A stretch of 64,000 nt of DNA from Colwellia chukchiensis (GCF_002104455.1 NZ_NBOC01000001.1:434001-498000); one strand, 5' to 3'; positions 38,549-46,731 are shown, counted from the first letter of the stretch. Made by a program: numbers and translations. Notes: generated by a model from the letters alone, not told the origin.

Positions 38549-39079
38549 GTGGTAACTCTGTCAGCTAATCATAATGCTTCGGCGCTACTTAGGTTTTTCC
38601 CACGCTTTGTCGTGGTATTAATACTGTTACAATTTATCGTGTTAGCCATACATACGTCATCAGTAGCTAGTACTCTCATCCAGCACTGGCTTACTCAGGC
38701 CGTTGCTTACATTCACCAGCTATTAGGTACTGCATTCACCGTTAATGGTAATGTTTTGACCCATCAACAGAGCTTGCAATATGTTATTGTTGATAATCAA
38801 TGTACAGGGTTGATGTTATTAGCGAGTGTTTGGGCTGCTATTATAGGTTTTGCTCGTTCATTGTTGAAAACATTGAAAATGTTGATTTTTGCTGTGATAA
38901 TTTTACAGGCGATAAATGTGCTCAGGATCACTCACTTGTTTTTTGAAATAGGACAAGCGAATAATAATTTTGAGTTTTATCATTTATATTTTTGGCAGAC
39001 GGTGAACTTTATCTCTGCTGTAGTGGTACTTTTTTTCCTCGAAAAGAAGTTTAGTTGCGATAGAGAGCGTCATGTTTAA
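38549..39079 (+). CDS. Small exosortase-family transpeptidase/protease
   Basis: A 176-residue polytopic membrane protein with the exosortase/archaeosortase catalytic triad: C85 in DNQCTGLMLLASVWAAI, R126 in INVLRITHLFFE and H145 in EFYHLYFW. It is about half the size of PEP-CTERM-type EpsH exosortases and is close to the minimal catalytic core. It starts at GTG with AGG 7 nt upstream. It overlaps by 8 bp a 62-codon gene whose product ends in a sorting-like tail. Cutting that tail is the likely job (inference from context). I cannot name the subtype. Confidence 0.85.
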   Translation: MVTLSANHNASALLRFFPRFVVVLILLQFIVLAIHTSSVASTLIQHWLTQAVAYIHQLLGTAFTVNGNVLTHQQSLQYVIVDNQCTGLMLLASVWAAIIGFARSLLKTLKMLIFAVIILQAINVLRITHLFFEIGQANNNFEFYHLYFWQTVNFISAVVVLFFLEKKFSCDRERHV

Positions 39080-39260
39080 GGTTATAATTTATATATTATT
39101 TTTGCTTAGTATTATATTTTCCCCCATAAGCTTTGCTGCCGGAGGTGGTGGCGGAGGCGGTGGTGGCGGAGGCGGTGGCTCCAGCGTCCCTACTTTGCAT
39201 GTTATTGGTCAGCTACTGTTTGTACTGGTGATTGCGCTATGGTATCGAAAGCCCAAGTAG
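39072..39260 (+). CDS. 62-residue polyglycine protein with sorting-like C-terminal tail
   Basis: A tiny exported protein with a signal peptide (residues 1-22/23), 13 consecutive glycines (24-36), SS, then VPTL at 39-42, a hydrophobic helix (about 44-58) and the basic end RKPK. The tail has the three-part layout of exosortase substrates. It resembles IPTL-type more than PEP-CTERM signals. If both ends are cut, the mature peptide would be roughly 15-18 residues, mostly glycine. Gly codons vary (GGA, GGT, GGC), so the run is kept as protein. It overlaps the exosortase gene by 8 bp; the next gene starts 1 bp after its stop. Confidence 0.8.
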   Translation: MFKVIIYILFLLSIIFSPISFAAGGGGGGGGGGGGGSSVPTLHVIGQLLFVLVIALWYRKPK

Positions 39261-39261
39261 T

Positions 39262-40848
39262 ATGCGTACACAAGCAAACGCTAACTTGGCCAATAACGCT
39301 AGTTATCGCCAACAGGCACTAGAGCTGTTATTAATTCTGACCACGGTTGGCTTTTTTTATCTCGCTTTTCCTACCGGTGGTTATAGTCATTTTGCTTGGA
39401 TTGCATTGCTTCCTATTTGTTTAGCGCTAACAAGACAAACTCCCCGCCAAGCATTTGTCAGCGGCTTTTTAGCAGCAACATTAGGGTGGATTTTTAGTAT
39501 TTGGTGGGTGGTACCTAGCTTAAGCGCGATTTCAAATAGCCCTATCGCTGCTCTTACGCCCTTAGTATTAATCTATTGTTGTGTTTCGGCATTACCTTAT
39601 GCTGTTGCATGTTGGCTTCATGTATATTTTAACTGTGGTAAAAGTATACATGGTGCGTTATTTTCAGCACTCAACTTTACGGTATTCGTCAATTACACGC
39701 CGCAAATATTACCTGGTAACCTAGCACACGGTTTATATAACCAACCTTTGTTTATTCAAGCCGCTGACATAGGTGGCGTGGCATTGGTTTTTTTTATTAT
39801 TCACAGTGTTTGCTTCTTACTTGCTAATGCAATCGCTATAGATAGCAAACGCAGCAAGCAAAAGTTAGGCTGTGTACTGCTTGCGGCTATAGTATTTCTT
39901 GCTAATTACAGTTATGGCTATTTGAAAATTAAGCAATCACAGGCCATAGACCTAGCAAGCAGTAAACAAATCAATCTTGCTATGGTGCAACCGAATATTA
40001 CTATTGAAAATCGTAGCCGAGAAGACTGGCAGCAGCTTGCGCCTGAGCTAATGACAATGGTGCGCAACATTATTGCGACTGAGCCAGTTGACTTAATAAT
40101 CGTACCTGAGTTGCCAGTGCCGGTGTCTTTTCAACATTTTTCGTTTGATAAAAAACAGCTTAGTGATGCTACCCAAGGTACTGCTTTATTGTTAACGGCA
40201 ATCAAACCCATTGCGGATAACTTAGCGGACAGCCAAGGCTATTTTAACACCATGGAGTTAGTCCTCGATAACCGCCTAGTGCAAAACTATGCTAAGCAAG
40301 TGTTGTTGCCTTTTGGCGAGTATTTACCTTTCGAAACTAGCCTGCCTTGGTTAAGGAAAGTCTTTCCTGGTGCCGCAAATTATAAGCCTGGACAAAGCAA
40401 GGCCTTATTTGAATTACCCTTAGCCGAGCACAGTATTACGCTTGTGCCACTGATTTGTTATGAGGCGGTATTTTCCGATACTGTAGGGCAAGGAGTGGCA
40501 CTTGGTGGCGAGCTGTTGATTAATACTTCTAATGATGCTTGGTTTGGAAACACCGCTGGGCAAAAAGTGCATTTAGCGCTTAGCAGCTTTCGCAGCATAG
40601 AGTATCGCAAACCGCTAGTTCGAAACACCAACAATGGTATCAGCGTTATTATTGACCCTTTTGGTCAACAAATTTCCTCGTCAAAAATTACGCCACATAG
40701 CCAAGGTTATTCTGTAACAACACTAACCATAGCGCCAATGCAGAGTTTTTATCAACAACACCCCAATACGCTAAAATGGATATTTATCGTACTGGCAATA
40801 CTTACGATAACTACCAAACTAGTAAACAATAAAAAAGCAGGCAATTAG
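39262..40848 (+). CDS. Lnt-like apolipoprotein N-acyltransferase homologue
   Basis: A 528-residue protein with an N-terminal block of about six membrane helices and a periplasmic nitrilase-type domain, as in Lnt. The catalytic triad is intact: E283 in IVPELPVP, K345 in NYAKQVLLPFGEYLP and C399 in LICYEAVF, corresponding to E267, K335 and C387 of Escherichia coli Lnt. Lnt moves an acyl chain from phospholipid to the N-terminus of lipoproteins. The usual lnt neighbours (ybeX, miaB) are absent; instead it is sandwiched between an exosortase substrate and an ACP/ketosynthase pair. So it is probably a specialised paralogue. I chose ATG 39262 over the TTG at 39232 inside the preceding gene. Confidence 0.85.
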   Translation: MRTQANANLANNASYRQQALELLLILTTVGFFYLAFPTGGYSHFAWIALLPICLALTRQTPRQAFVSGFLAATLGWIFSIWWVVPSLSAISNSPIAALTPLVLIYCCVSALPYAVACWLHVYFNCGKSIHGALFSALNFTVFVNYTPQILPGNLAHGLYNQPLFIQAADIGGVALVFFIIHSVCFLLANAIAIDSKRSKQKLGCVLLAAIVFLANYSYGYLKIKQSQAIDLASSKQINLAMVQPNITIENRSREDWQQLAPELMTMVRNIIATEPVDLIIVPELPVPVSFQHFSFDKKQLSDATQGTALLLTAIKPIADNLADSQGYFNTMELVLDNRLVQNYAKQVLLPFGEYLPFETSLPWLRKVFPGAANYKPGQSKALFELPLAEHSITLVPLICYEAVFSDTVGQGVALGGELLINTSNDAWFGNTAGQKVHLALSSFRSIEYRKPLVRNTNNGISVIIDPFGQQISSSKITPHSQGYSVTTLTIAPMQSFYQQHPNTLKWIFIVLAILTITTKLVNNKKAGN

Positions 40849-41115
40849 ATGCAAAGCATTGAAGAAAAACTACAGAGCATATTCAGCGACTACACTGAGC
40901 AAGATATTGAGCTCGTGGCAAATGCACAGTCACTAGATGAAATAGGAATCGACTCGTTATCTATAGTGGAAATTATTTTTGATATCGAAGAAGCATTTGA
41001 TATTAAAATTCCTGATGAAAGTGTGTTGCAAAAGCAAGGTTATAGCTTTAGTAATTATCGCGATATATTAACCTTAGTTAGCGACTTGGTTAAGCAAGAG
41101 CACGAAAATGTCTGA
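40849..41115 (+). CDS. Acyl carrier protein (dedicated)
   Basis: An 88-residue acidic helical carrier protein with the phosphopantetheine site S36 in GIDSLSIVEIIFDIEEAFDIKI. It starts at the base after the Lnt-like stop and overlaps the ketosynthase gene by 8 bp, so it is translationally coupled to both. It differs from the housekeeping AcpP (DTVE/DSLD type) and is presumably an operon-specific carrier. Confidence 0.92.
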   Translation: MQSIEEKLQSIFSDYTEQDIELVANAQSLDEIGIDSLSIVEIIFDIEEAFDIKIPDESVLQKQGYSFSNYRDILTLVSDLVKQEHENV

Positions 41116-42319
41116 TGCTATCGTGGTTAGCGGCATGGGCTGTATTTCTGCGGCGGGTAATAATGTTGCTCAATTTTGTGCAAACTTATTTCAGCCAACT
41201 CTCGCTAACTTTATTGCACCAACATTAATACAAAAGCCCGATGAAAATAGCTACTTTCTTGCCGCACAAGTAAAAGACTACTATGCCAATGAACACTTTA
41301 CTAAGCAGCAACTTAAACTATTAGACCCTTTTGCGCAATTTGCTTTACTCTCTGCAGAGCAAGCAATAGCTGATGCTAAGCTAGCGATCAATGCCAGTAA
41401 CCAACACAGGATCAGTGTCGTACATGGCACCAGTATTGGCGGGCAAGAAACCATAGAGCAAGCTTATGCACAATTATTTGCTCAGGGTAAGTCTCGCACC
41501 CACCCGTTTACCGTGCCTAAGTTGTTACCTAGCTCCGCATGTGGTCATATCGCCATGAAATACGGCATAAAAGGACCAACGTTTGCGACATCTTCAGCTT
41601 GCTCGTCTTCTGGCCATGCTATTGCAATGGCAACTTTGATGTTGCGCAGTAACTTGATTGACTATGCCATTGTTGGTGGCGCGGAAGCCTGTCTTACGCC
41701 AGGTAATTTTTATGCTTGGCATGGCTTACGGGTGCTTGCTCATGATAGTTGCCGCCCGTTTTCGAAAAACCGCAGTGGTTTAGTGATGGGTGAGGGCGCC
41801 GCCAGTTTGGTGTTAGAGCGTGAAAGCACAGCAAAAAATCGAGGAGCTACTTGCTATGCTAAGCTAGTTGGTATCGGTATGAGCTCAGATGCACACAATA
41901 TTGTTCAGCCACTTGCCCAGGGCGCAGAGCAAGCCATGATCGCTGCACTAAAAGATGCTGAGCTAAGCCCGAGTGATATAGATTACATTAATGCTCACGG
42001 CTCTGGCACAACGCAAAACGATACAACGGAGTCAGCCGCGATTTTGTCTGTATTTAACGACGCTAACGCACCTTTTGTGTCTTCAACCAAAGGCACCCAT
42101 GGCCACATGCTTGGTGCCGGCGCTGCTTTAGAAGCAATAGCGGCAATCTTAGCGTTAGAAAAGCAAACCGTGCCAGCAACGGCTAATTTTGTTGAAAAAG
42201 ATCCAAACTGCAATATAAACCTAGTCGCAAATAACAAGGTTGCGGCAAAGTTAAGCCATGTTATGAGTAATTCATTTGCTTTTGGTGGCTTAAATACATC
42301 GTTAATTTTTCAGCGCTAA
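41108..42319 (+). CDS. Beta-ketoacyl-ACP synthase (FabF-like)
   Basis: A 403-residue condensing enzyme with nucleophile C165 in TSSACSSSGHAI and active-site histidines in NAHGSGT (near 297) and THGHMLGAGAALEA (near 333), so it is catalytically complete. With the adjacent ACP it could extend or select the acyl chain used by the Lnt-like enzyme (inference). It is the last gene of the exosortase operon. It is not fabF of the main pathway, since no fabD, fabG or acpP is nearby, and it is distinct from fabB at 22540. Confidence 0.9.
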   Translation: MSDAIVVSGMGCISAAGNNVAQFCANLFQPTLANFIAPTLIQKPDENSYFLAAQVKDYYANEHFTKQQLKLLDPFAQFALLSAEQAIADAKLAINASNQHRISVVHGTSIGGQETIEQAYAQLFAQGKSRTHPFTVPKLLPSSACGHIAMKYGIKGPTFATSSACSSSGHAIAMATLMLRSNLIDYAIVGGAEACLTPGNFYAWHGLRVLAHDSCRPFSKNRSGLVMGEGAASLVLERESTAKNRGATCYAKLVGIGMSSDAHNIVQPLAQGAEQAMIAALKDAELSPSDIDYINAHGSGTTQNDTTESAAILSVFNDANAPFVSSTKGTHGHMLGAGAALEAIAAILALEKQTVPATANFVEKDPNCNINLVANNKVAAKLSHVMSNSFAFGGLNTSLIFQR

Positions 42320-42555
42320 GCGCAGTAATAAACACCAAACTATCGGTAAGCGCACTTTGTTTTGCAGATAATAGTGTAAAAAGTGGCGCAGATTAATTTT
42401 TGTTAAAGCAAAGCGCTATAGCGCGCGTACTTGCTTTGTCCTCAATCGCACTAAACTGCGAAGCGGTGGCTGCTAGTTAAGTGCACAAATAGCCCAATGG
42501 CGGTGAAAAGAGAGTAGTTTTGTTGACAATAGCCGCGAATATCACCCTAGCTTTA

Positions 42556-42564
42556 TGGTAAAAT
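42556..42564 (+). promoter_or_regulatory. Candidate extended -10 promoter of the original miaE
   Basis: TGGTAAAAT fits an extended -10 element 33 bp before the remnant miaE start. After the insertion it would drive the remnant and the recombinase gene. Confidence 0.4.
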
Positions 42565-42597
42565 CGCCTTATGTTCAAAATATAAATAAGCATTTTG

Positions 42598-42762
42598 ATG
42601 TTAGACTCAGCATTACTTATACCGATTAACGCTTTTTTAAAGTGTCAGACCCCGCAAGCTTGGCTTGACGAAGCCATCAAACCCGCTAACTTTCCCATGT
42701 TATTGCTTGATCACTTAGTTTGCGAGCTTAATGATATAGTGAGCAAGTATAAACTTTCTTAG
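42598..42762 (+). pseudogene. miaE: 5' remnant of the original miaE, cut by the recombinase insertion
   Basis: A 54-codon frame whose first 44 residues align with the N-terminus of the intact MiaE at 44434. Shared parts include PIN.FL.C.TP, W.DEA and LLLDHLVCEL, roughly 25 of 39 aligned residues identical. Similarity stops after CEL, and the frame then ends in unrelated codons (NDIVSKYKLS). This is the displaced host 5' end, and the break point marks the left end of the inserted element. It keeps a likely original promoter just upstream. Confidence 0.85.
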
Positions 42763-42779
42763 GGTGTGAGGCGAGTAAG

Positions 42780-44447
42780 GTGAAAAGAAAGGCGTATTTA
42801 TATCAACGTGTAAGCTCTAAAAGGCAGATGGGTAATAGTTCACTATATAGGCAAAGTGAAGCTCAAGAGGCGTGGTTGGCTGCTCATCCAGAGGTTCAGG
42901 TGGAGAGAGTATTAGTTGATGATGGTTACTCCGGCTACAAGGGGAAGAATTTAACTGATGGTGAGTTAGGAGCTTTTGTAAGTGATATTAAAACCGGCAA
43001 AATAGAAAAAGGTTCGATCTTATTGTTAGAACAGTTTTCTAGGCTTACTAGACTATCAATTAGCAAGACAAAGATGTTGCTACAAGACATTTGGGAGGGT
43101 GGCGTAACTATTGTAACTATTTCAGACAACCAAGAATATCCTCCTGAGTCGGCCGATGACATTGGTAAATGGATGCGATTACTGGTTGAAATTGAGAGTG
43201 CTCATAAAGATTCTGCTTGGCGATCTGATAAGGCGAAGGCAAGTCACAAAAGAAGAAAAATAGAGGCCTTAAAAGAAAAAACTGCCCCTAGAATTAGGAA
43301 GCCCTTTTGGCTGGATGATAAGGGAGAACTCAATGATTATGCTACAGCAGTCAAAGATATGTTCACTATGTATCTTAAAGGTCTGGGTCAGGTTTCAATC
43401 TTAAATTCGTTGCGAGTTCAGTATCCCAAATATGAGCCTATTCAAAACATGACCCCAACAACGGTAATTAGAATAATTACTAGTGAGCGATGCTTGGGAA
43501 TTATATTCGGGGCAAAGCTATACACGGAAGTAGTCACAGAAGACATATTTTACAAAGCACAGCAAATTCACTCAGAGCGTTTGTATAAAAACGTCAGGCC
43601 AGACCGTAGGTGGCCTTTGCATGGTTTGGTAAAATGTGGTCATTGCCAAAAAGGTAATAGTATTCAACAAACGGGGGAGGCGCTGCCATTACTCAGATGC
43701 AGCAACAAGCGCCGAAAGGGGGCTGAGCTCTCAGGTTGTGACTCACGAGCAACGTTTCCATATATTATTGCGGACTATTTTTTCAAAAACCATGTGGAGA
43801 TGGAGCTGCTCGCTGAATTGAGTGAGAGTAAGCGAAACGAGAGCGATGAGAAAGAATTGTCTAAAAACGCGCACCTCATTCGCCAGAAAAAAGATAAGCT
43901 TGACGAGCTACAAGATTTTTATCAAACGGCTCGGGAAAAAGGAACCGAGTCTAGAACAATCCTAAATATGATTATGGAAGTTGATTCCGACCTAGCTGCT
44001 TTGGAGTCAAGACAGAAAGCATTGAATTCTAGACTTAATAGCAATGGCGACTTTTTTATTTCGAGAGAAGTATTACAAAGCCGCGATGAAGATTTTGATC
44101 AGTATAATTTAAATCTTCACCTTTTGGGATTTAGGATGGTCATTTACGAAAACACCATTTCTTACGGAAAACTAAAACTCGAATATGTAAAATACGATCG
44201 CAGTCAGAAAGTTTACTCTTGTAAGCTAAACGGTGAGACTGCAATCCTAATCCCTAGTGAGGGTGTAACTCCCGAGCAATTTTTAATGCCTAAACCCCTA
44301 AAAAGTGATGGCAATGACATACAGTCCTTCCTGTATGATGCTTTGGACGAATATAATGAGATACCTGATGACAATAGCGCTAATTTGATGATGCAGCTAT
44401 TAAGTAAAAATTTAATGCGGTACAAAAAGTCTAATGAAGATGATTAA
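42780..44447 (+). CDS. Large serine recombinase (integrase) inserted in miaE
   Basis: A 555-residue large serine recombinase. The resolvase-type catalytic domain (1-150) has S12 in YQRVSS and arginines in EQFSRLTRL. The recombinase domain covers about 160-270, the zinc ribbon about 285-320 (CGHC and later CSN..C), a coiled coil about 350-410, then a C-terminal tail. It resembles prophage-type integrases. It starts at GTG with GAGG upstream, 17 bp after the miaE remnant stop. Its last codons overlap the start of the restored miaE. Frequent AGA/AGG codons differ from neighbours and suggest recent transfer. No other element gene is present between the two miaE parts. Confidence 0.93.
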   Translation: MKRKAYLYQRVSSKRQMGNSSLYRQSEAQEAWLAAHPEVQVERVLVDDGYSGYKGKNLTDGELGAFVSDIKTGKIEKGSILLLEQFSRLTRLSISKTKMLLQDIWEGGVTIVTISDNQEYPPESADDIGKWMRLLVEIESAHKDSAWRSDKAKASHKRRKIEALKEKTAPRIRKPFWLDDKGELNDYATAVKDMFTMYLKGLGQVSILNSLRVQYPKYEPIQNMTPTTVIRIITSERCLGIIFGAKLYTEVVTEDIFYKAQQIHSERLYKNVRPDRRWPLHGLVKCGHCQKGNSIQQTGEALPLLRCSNKRRKGAELSGCDSRATFPYIIADYFFKNHVEMELLAELSESKRNESDEKELSKNAHLIRQKKDKLDELQDFYQTAREKGTESRTILNMIMEVDSDLAALESRQKALNSRLNSNGDFFISREVLQSRDEDFDQYNLNLHLLGFRMVIYENTISYGKLKLEYVKYDRSQKVYSCKLNGETAILIPSEGVTPEQFLMPKPLKSDGNDIQSFLYDALDEYNEIPDDNSANLMMQLLSKNLMRYKKSNEDD

Positions 44448-45216
44448 TTCAATAGTTGACGAACTCTTAACCCCGATCAATTCATTTTTGCAATGCGAAA
44501 CACCTGATTTATGGATTGACGAGGCTAAAAAAAGTGAAAATCTACAGATCTTATTATTGGATCACCTAGTATGTGAGTTAAAAGCGGCGCAATCTGCGAT
44601 GTTTTTAATTCGTAAATATGCGGTTGATAAAGCCAGTGGCGATGCCTTGTTAGCATGGCTGCAGCCATTTGAGCAGTTTATTTATAAGCGCGAAGGAAAC
44701 TGGCAAGATCTGGCCGCAAAAAATAAGTTAAGCAAAGCCATTATTCCCAAATCGACCTCACCATATGGCCAAGAACTGATTGATAAAATGGTGCTGTTGA
44801 TAAAAGAAGAGCTACACCACTTTTACCAAGTATTAGAGATGATGGATTATTATGGCGTTGAATATAAAAGTATTACCCCATCACGCTATGCTAAAGGCTT
44901 GCTAAAGCATGTTAAAACCCATGAGCCTGATACCTTAATCGATAAATTAATTTGCGGGGCTTATATTGAAGCCAGAAGTTGTGAAAGGTTTGCAAAATTA
45001 GCTCCGCATGTTGATGCAAAGCTAGGTGAGTTTTATGTTTCATTATTGCGTTCTGAAGCTCGCCATTATCAAGATTATCTGACATTAGCCGAAGAAATTG
45101 CCGGTGTTGATATCACCAAGAAAGTAGAGCATTTTGGTAAAGTAGAAGCAGAACTCATATTAAGTCCTGATGGTGACTTTAAATTTCACAGTGGTGTCAC
45201 CATTGTTGATGTATAA
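44434..45216 (+). CDS. miaE: tRNA 2-methylthio-N6-isopentenyladenosine37 hydroxylase MiaE (restored)
   Basis: MiaE hydroxylates the isopentenyl group of ms2i6A37 in tRNA with a diiron centre. The 260-residue product has the ferritin-like iron ligands in IKEELHHFYQVLE and RSEARHYQDYL, and is of normal length. Its start lies inside the recombinase gene (14-bp overlap); an ATG two codons further in (44440) is equally possible. About the first 48 codons have a diverged duplicate at 42598-42762. So this gene is read as a hybrid of an element-supplied 5' end and the host 3' part. Expression probably depends on the recombinase transcript. Confidence 0.9.
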   Translation: MKMINSIVDELLTPINSFLQCETPDLWIDEAKKSENLQILLLDHLVCELKAAQSAMFLIRKYAVDKASGDALLAWLQPFEQFIYKREGNWQDLAAKNKLSKAIIPKSTSPYGQELIDKMVLLIKEELHHFYQVLEMMDYYGVEYKSITPSRYAKGLLKHVKTHEPDTLIDKLICGAYIEARSCERFAKLAPHVDAKLGEFYVSLLRSEARHYQDYLTLAEEIAGVDITKKVEHFGKVEAELILSPDGDFKFHSGVTIVDV

Positions 45217-45251
45217 ACAAAACACAATAAACCTGATTATTGTGTTTGTTT
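45216..45251. terminator. Bidirectional terminator between miaE and lpxH
   Basis: An inverted repeat (ACACAATAA/TTATTGTGT, extended by A/T-rich ends) with T runs on both sides lies between the convergent genes. The right arm overlaps the lpxH stop codon. Confidence 0.7.
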
Positions 45252-46004
45252 AAATGGTTGGCTCAGTAGCTCCATAGAATCAGGGGTTACTTTCAGCCAA
45301 GCACCTTGCTCATACCAATCTCCCAGCACGATTCGCTGCGCTTTTGCGCCGTTAACATTAATCTTATGTACCGCGGGTCTATGGGTATGACCGTGGATCA
45401 GAACTTGGCTTTGATATTGCTCTAAACAAGCGATGACTTCGCTTTCGGTAACATCCATGATTTCTTGTGATTTCATGGCAGTAGCGCTTGCACTTTGCTG
45501 TCGGTATTTATTGGCTATTTTTCGTCTGACAAATAAAGGTAAACTTTTGATCATGGCTTGCCACCACCATGTGCGAGACTTTTTCCGAAACGCTTGATAG
45601 GCAATATCGCGCGTGCATAAAGTATCACCATGCATCACTACGACGGGCTTGCCATATAAGTCAATAACACAGACTTCAGGAAGTAATTGCATGCCAGCTT
45701 GTTTTGCAAAGCGCTTACCGAGTAAAAAGTCACGATTGCCGTGAATAAAGTAAACTTGACAGCCTGAGGCAGATAAAGCATTTATCGCACGAGATATTTC
45801 CGTAATAAATGCGCTATCGTCATCATCGCCAACCCAATACTCGAACAAGTCACCTAATATATAAAGTGCTTGTGCTTTTATAGCCTCATGTTGTAAAAAC
45901 GATAAAAAACAGGCCGTAATATCAGGCCTGTTTTCAGCTAAATGCAAATCAGCAATAAAGTAGGTTAGTGCTGGAGTATCACACGTGGTTGAGGTGTTTT
46001 TCAT
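45237..46004 (-). CDS. lpxH: UDP-2,3-diacylglucosamine diphosphatase LpxH
   Basis: LpxH makes lipid X in lipid A synthesis at the inner-membrane face. The 255-residue calcineurin-type phosphoesterase has all metal motifs: FIADLHL, YILGDLFEYWVGDDDD, IHGNRDFLLGKRFA, VMHGDTLCT and IHGHTHRPAVH. I chose ATG 46004 (AGGG just upstream). A TTG at 46037 would overlap the ppiB stop. It is cotranscribed after ppiB in the conserved ppiB-lpxH order. Confidence 0.95.
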   Translation of the reverse strand: MKNTSTTCDTPALTYFIADLHLAENRPDITACFLSFLQHEAIKAQALYILGDLFEYWVGDDDDSAFITEISRAINALSASGCQVYFIHGNRDFLLGKRFAKQAGMQLLPEVCVIDLYGKPVVVMHGDTLCTRDIAYQAFRKKSRTWWWQAMIKSLPLFVRRKIANKYRQQSASATAMKSQEIMDVTESEVIACLEQYQSQVLIHGHTHRPAVHKINVNGAKAQRIVLGDWYEQGAWLKVTPDSMELLSQPFKQTQ

Positions 46005-46026
46005 AACCCTGCTGCTATTAGTAATG

Positions 46027-46518
46027 CTACTCAACAAGGGTTTCTTTGATTAAAATTTCTTCTTTTGGCACATCGTCATGAAAGCCCATACGACCGGTAT
46101 CAATTAAGGTCATTTTGTCAACAACGTCCATGCCTTCAACGACTTTAGCAAACACACAGTAGCCCCAACCGTGCATGTCTTCACTTTTAAAGTTAAGAAA
46201 ATCATTGTCTACTAAGTTAATAAAAAACTGTGCAGATGCCGAGTGTGGGTCTTGCGTACGCGCCATAGCTAACGTGCCGCGAGCATTACTTAAGCCGTTG
46301 TTAGCTTCATTTTTTATTGCTTCACGGCTGACTTTTTCATCCATACCTGATGCAAAGCCGCCACCTTGTGCCATAAAACCTTTAATTACACGGTGAAAAA
46401 TAGTGCCATTGTAAAAGCCATCTTCGGCGTATTGTTGAAAGTTTTTTGCAGTAACTGGCGCATTGTCAAAATCTAGTTCAATTTTAATGTCGCCTAGAGT
46501 TGTTTTAAATGTGATCAT
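46027..46518 (-). CDS. ppiB: Peptidyl-prolyl cis-trans isomerase B (cyclophilin)
   Basis: A 163-residue cytoplasmic cyclophilin that speeds proline isomerisation. It starts directly with the domain (no signal peptide) and contains [36 protein letters not shown] and [17 protein letters not shown], with the catalytic Arg in FHRVI. It is divergent from cysS across 213 bp and is the first gene of the ppiB-lpxH unit. Confidence 0.96.
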   Translation of the reverse strand: MITFKTTLGDIKIELDFDNAPVTAKNFQQYAEDGFYNGTIFHRVIKGFMAQGGGFASGMDEKVSREAIKNEANNGLSNARGTLAMARTQDPHSASAQFFINLVDNDFLNFKSEDMHGWGYCVFAKVVEGMDVVDKMTLIDTGRMGFHDDVPKEEILIKETLVE

Positions 46519-46731
46519 ATTTTTTACTCATCAAGCTAAAGGAATTTTATTGCGCTAAATTGTAACTTATTAAAAGAAACATTTCTCGGCAAAATTTCTC
46601 GATAAATATAGGCTAGCTAATGAATCGTGCTATGACTTAAGGTACAATTGCGCTCATGCCCGTAATAGGGGTAAGTTGCTCAAAGCAAACAATTAAGCAA
46701 GTACTTCAATTAGCTAGGAAAACACACATTT

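Noticed and set aside
39141-39180. Glycine run as a sequencing or assembly artefact
   Set aside because: The underlying DNA is not a homopolymer: codons alternate among GGA, GGT and GGC, and the frame continues into a sensible sorting-like tail.
42598-42762. The miaE-like fragment as a frameshifted miaE rather than a displaced end
   Set aside because: A complete miaE, including its own diverged N-terminus, follows the recombinase, so the first fragment is a duplicate end and not a simple frameshift.
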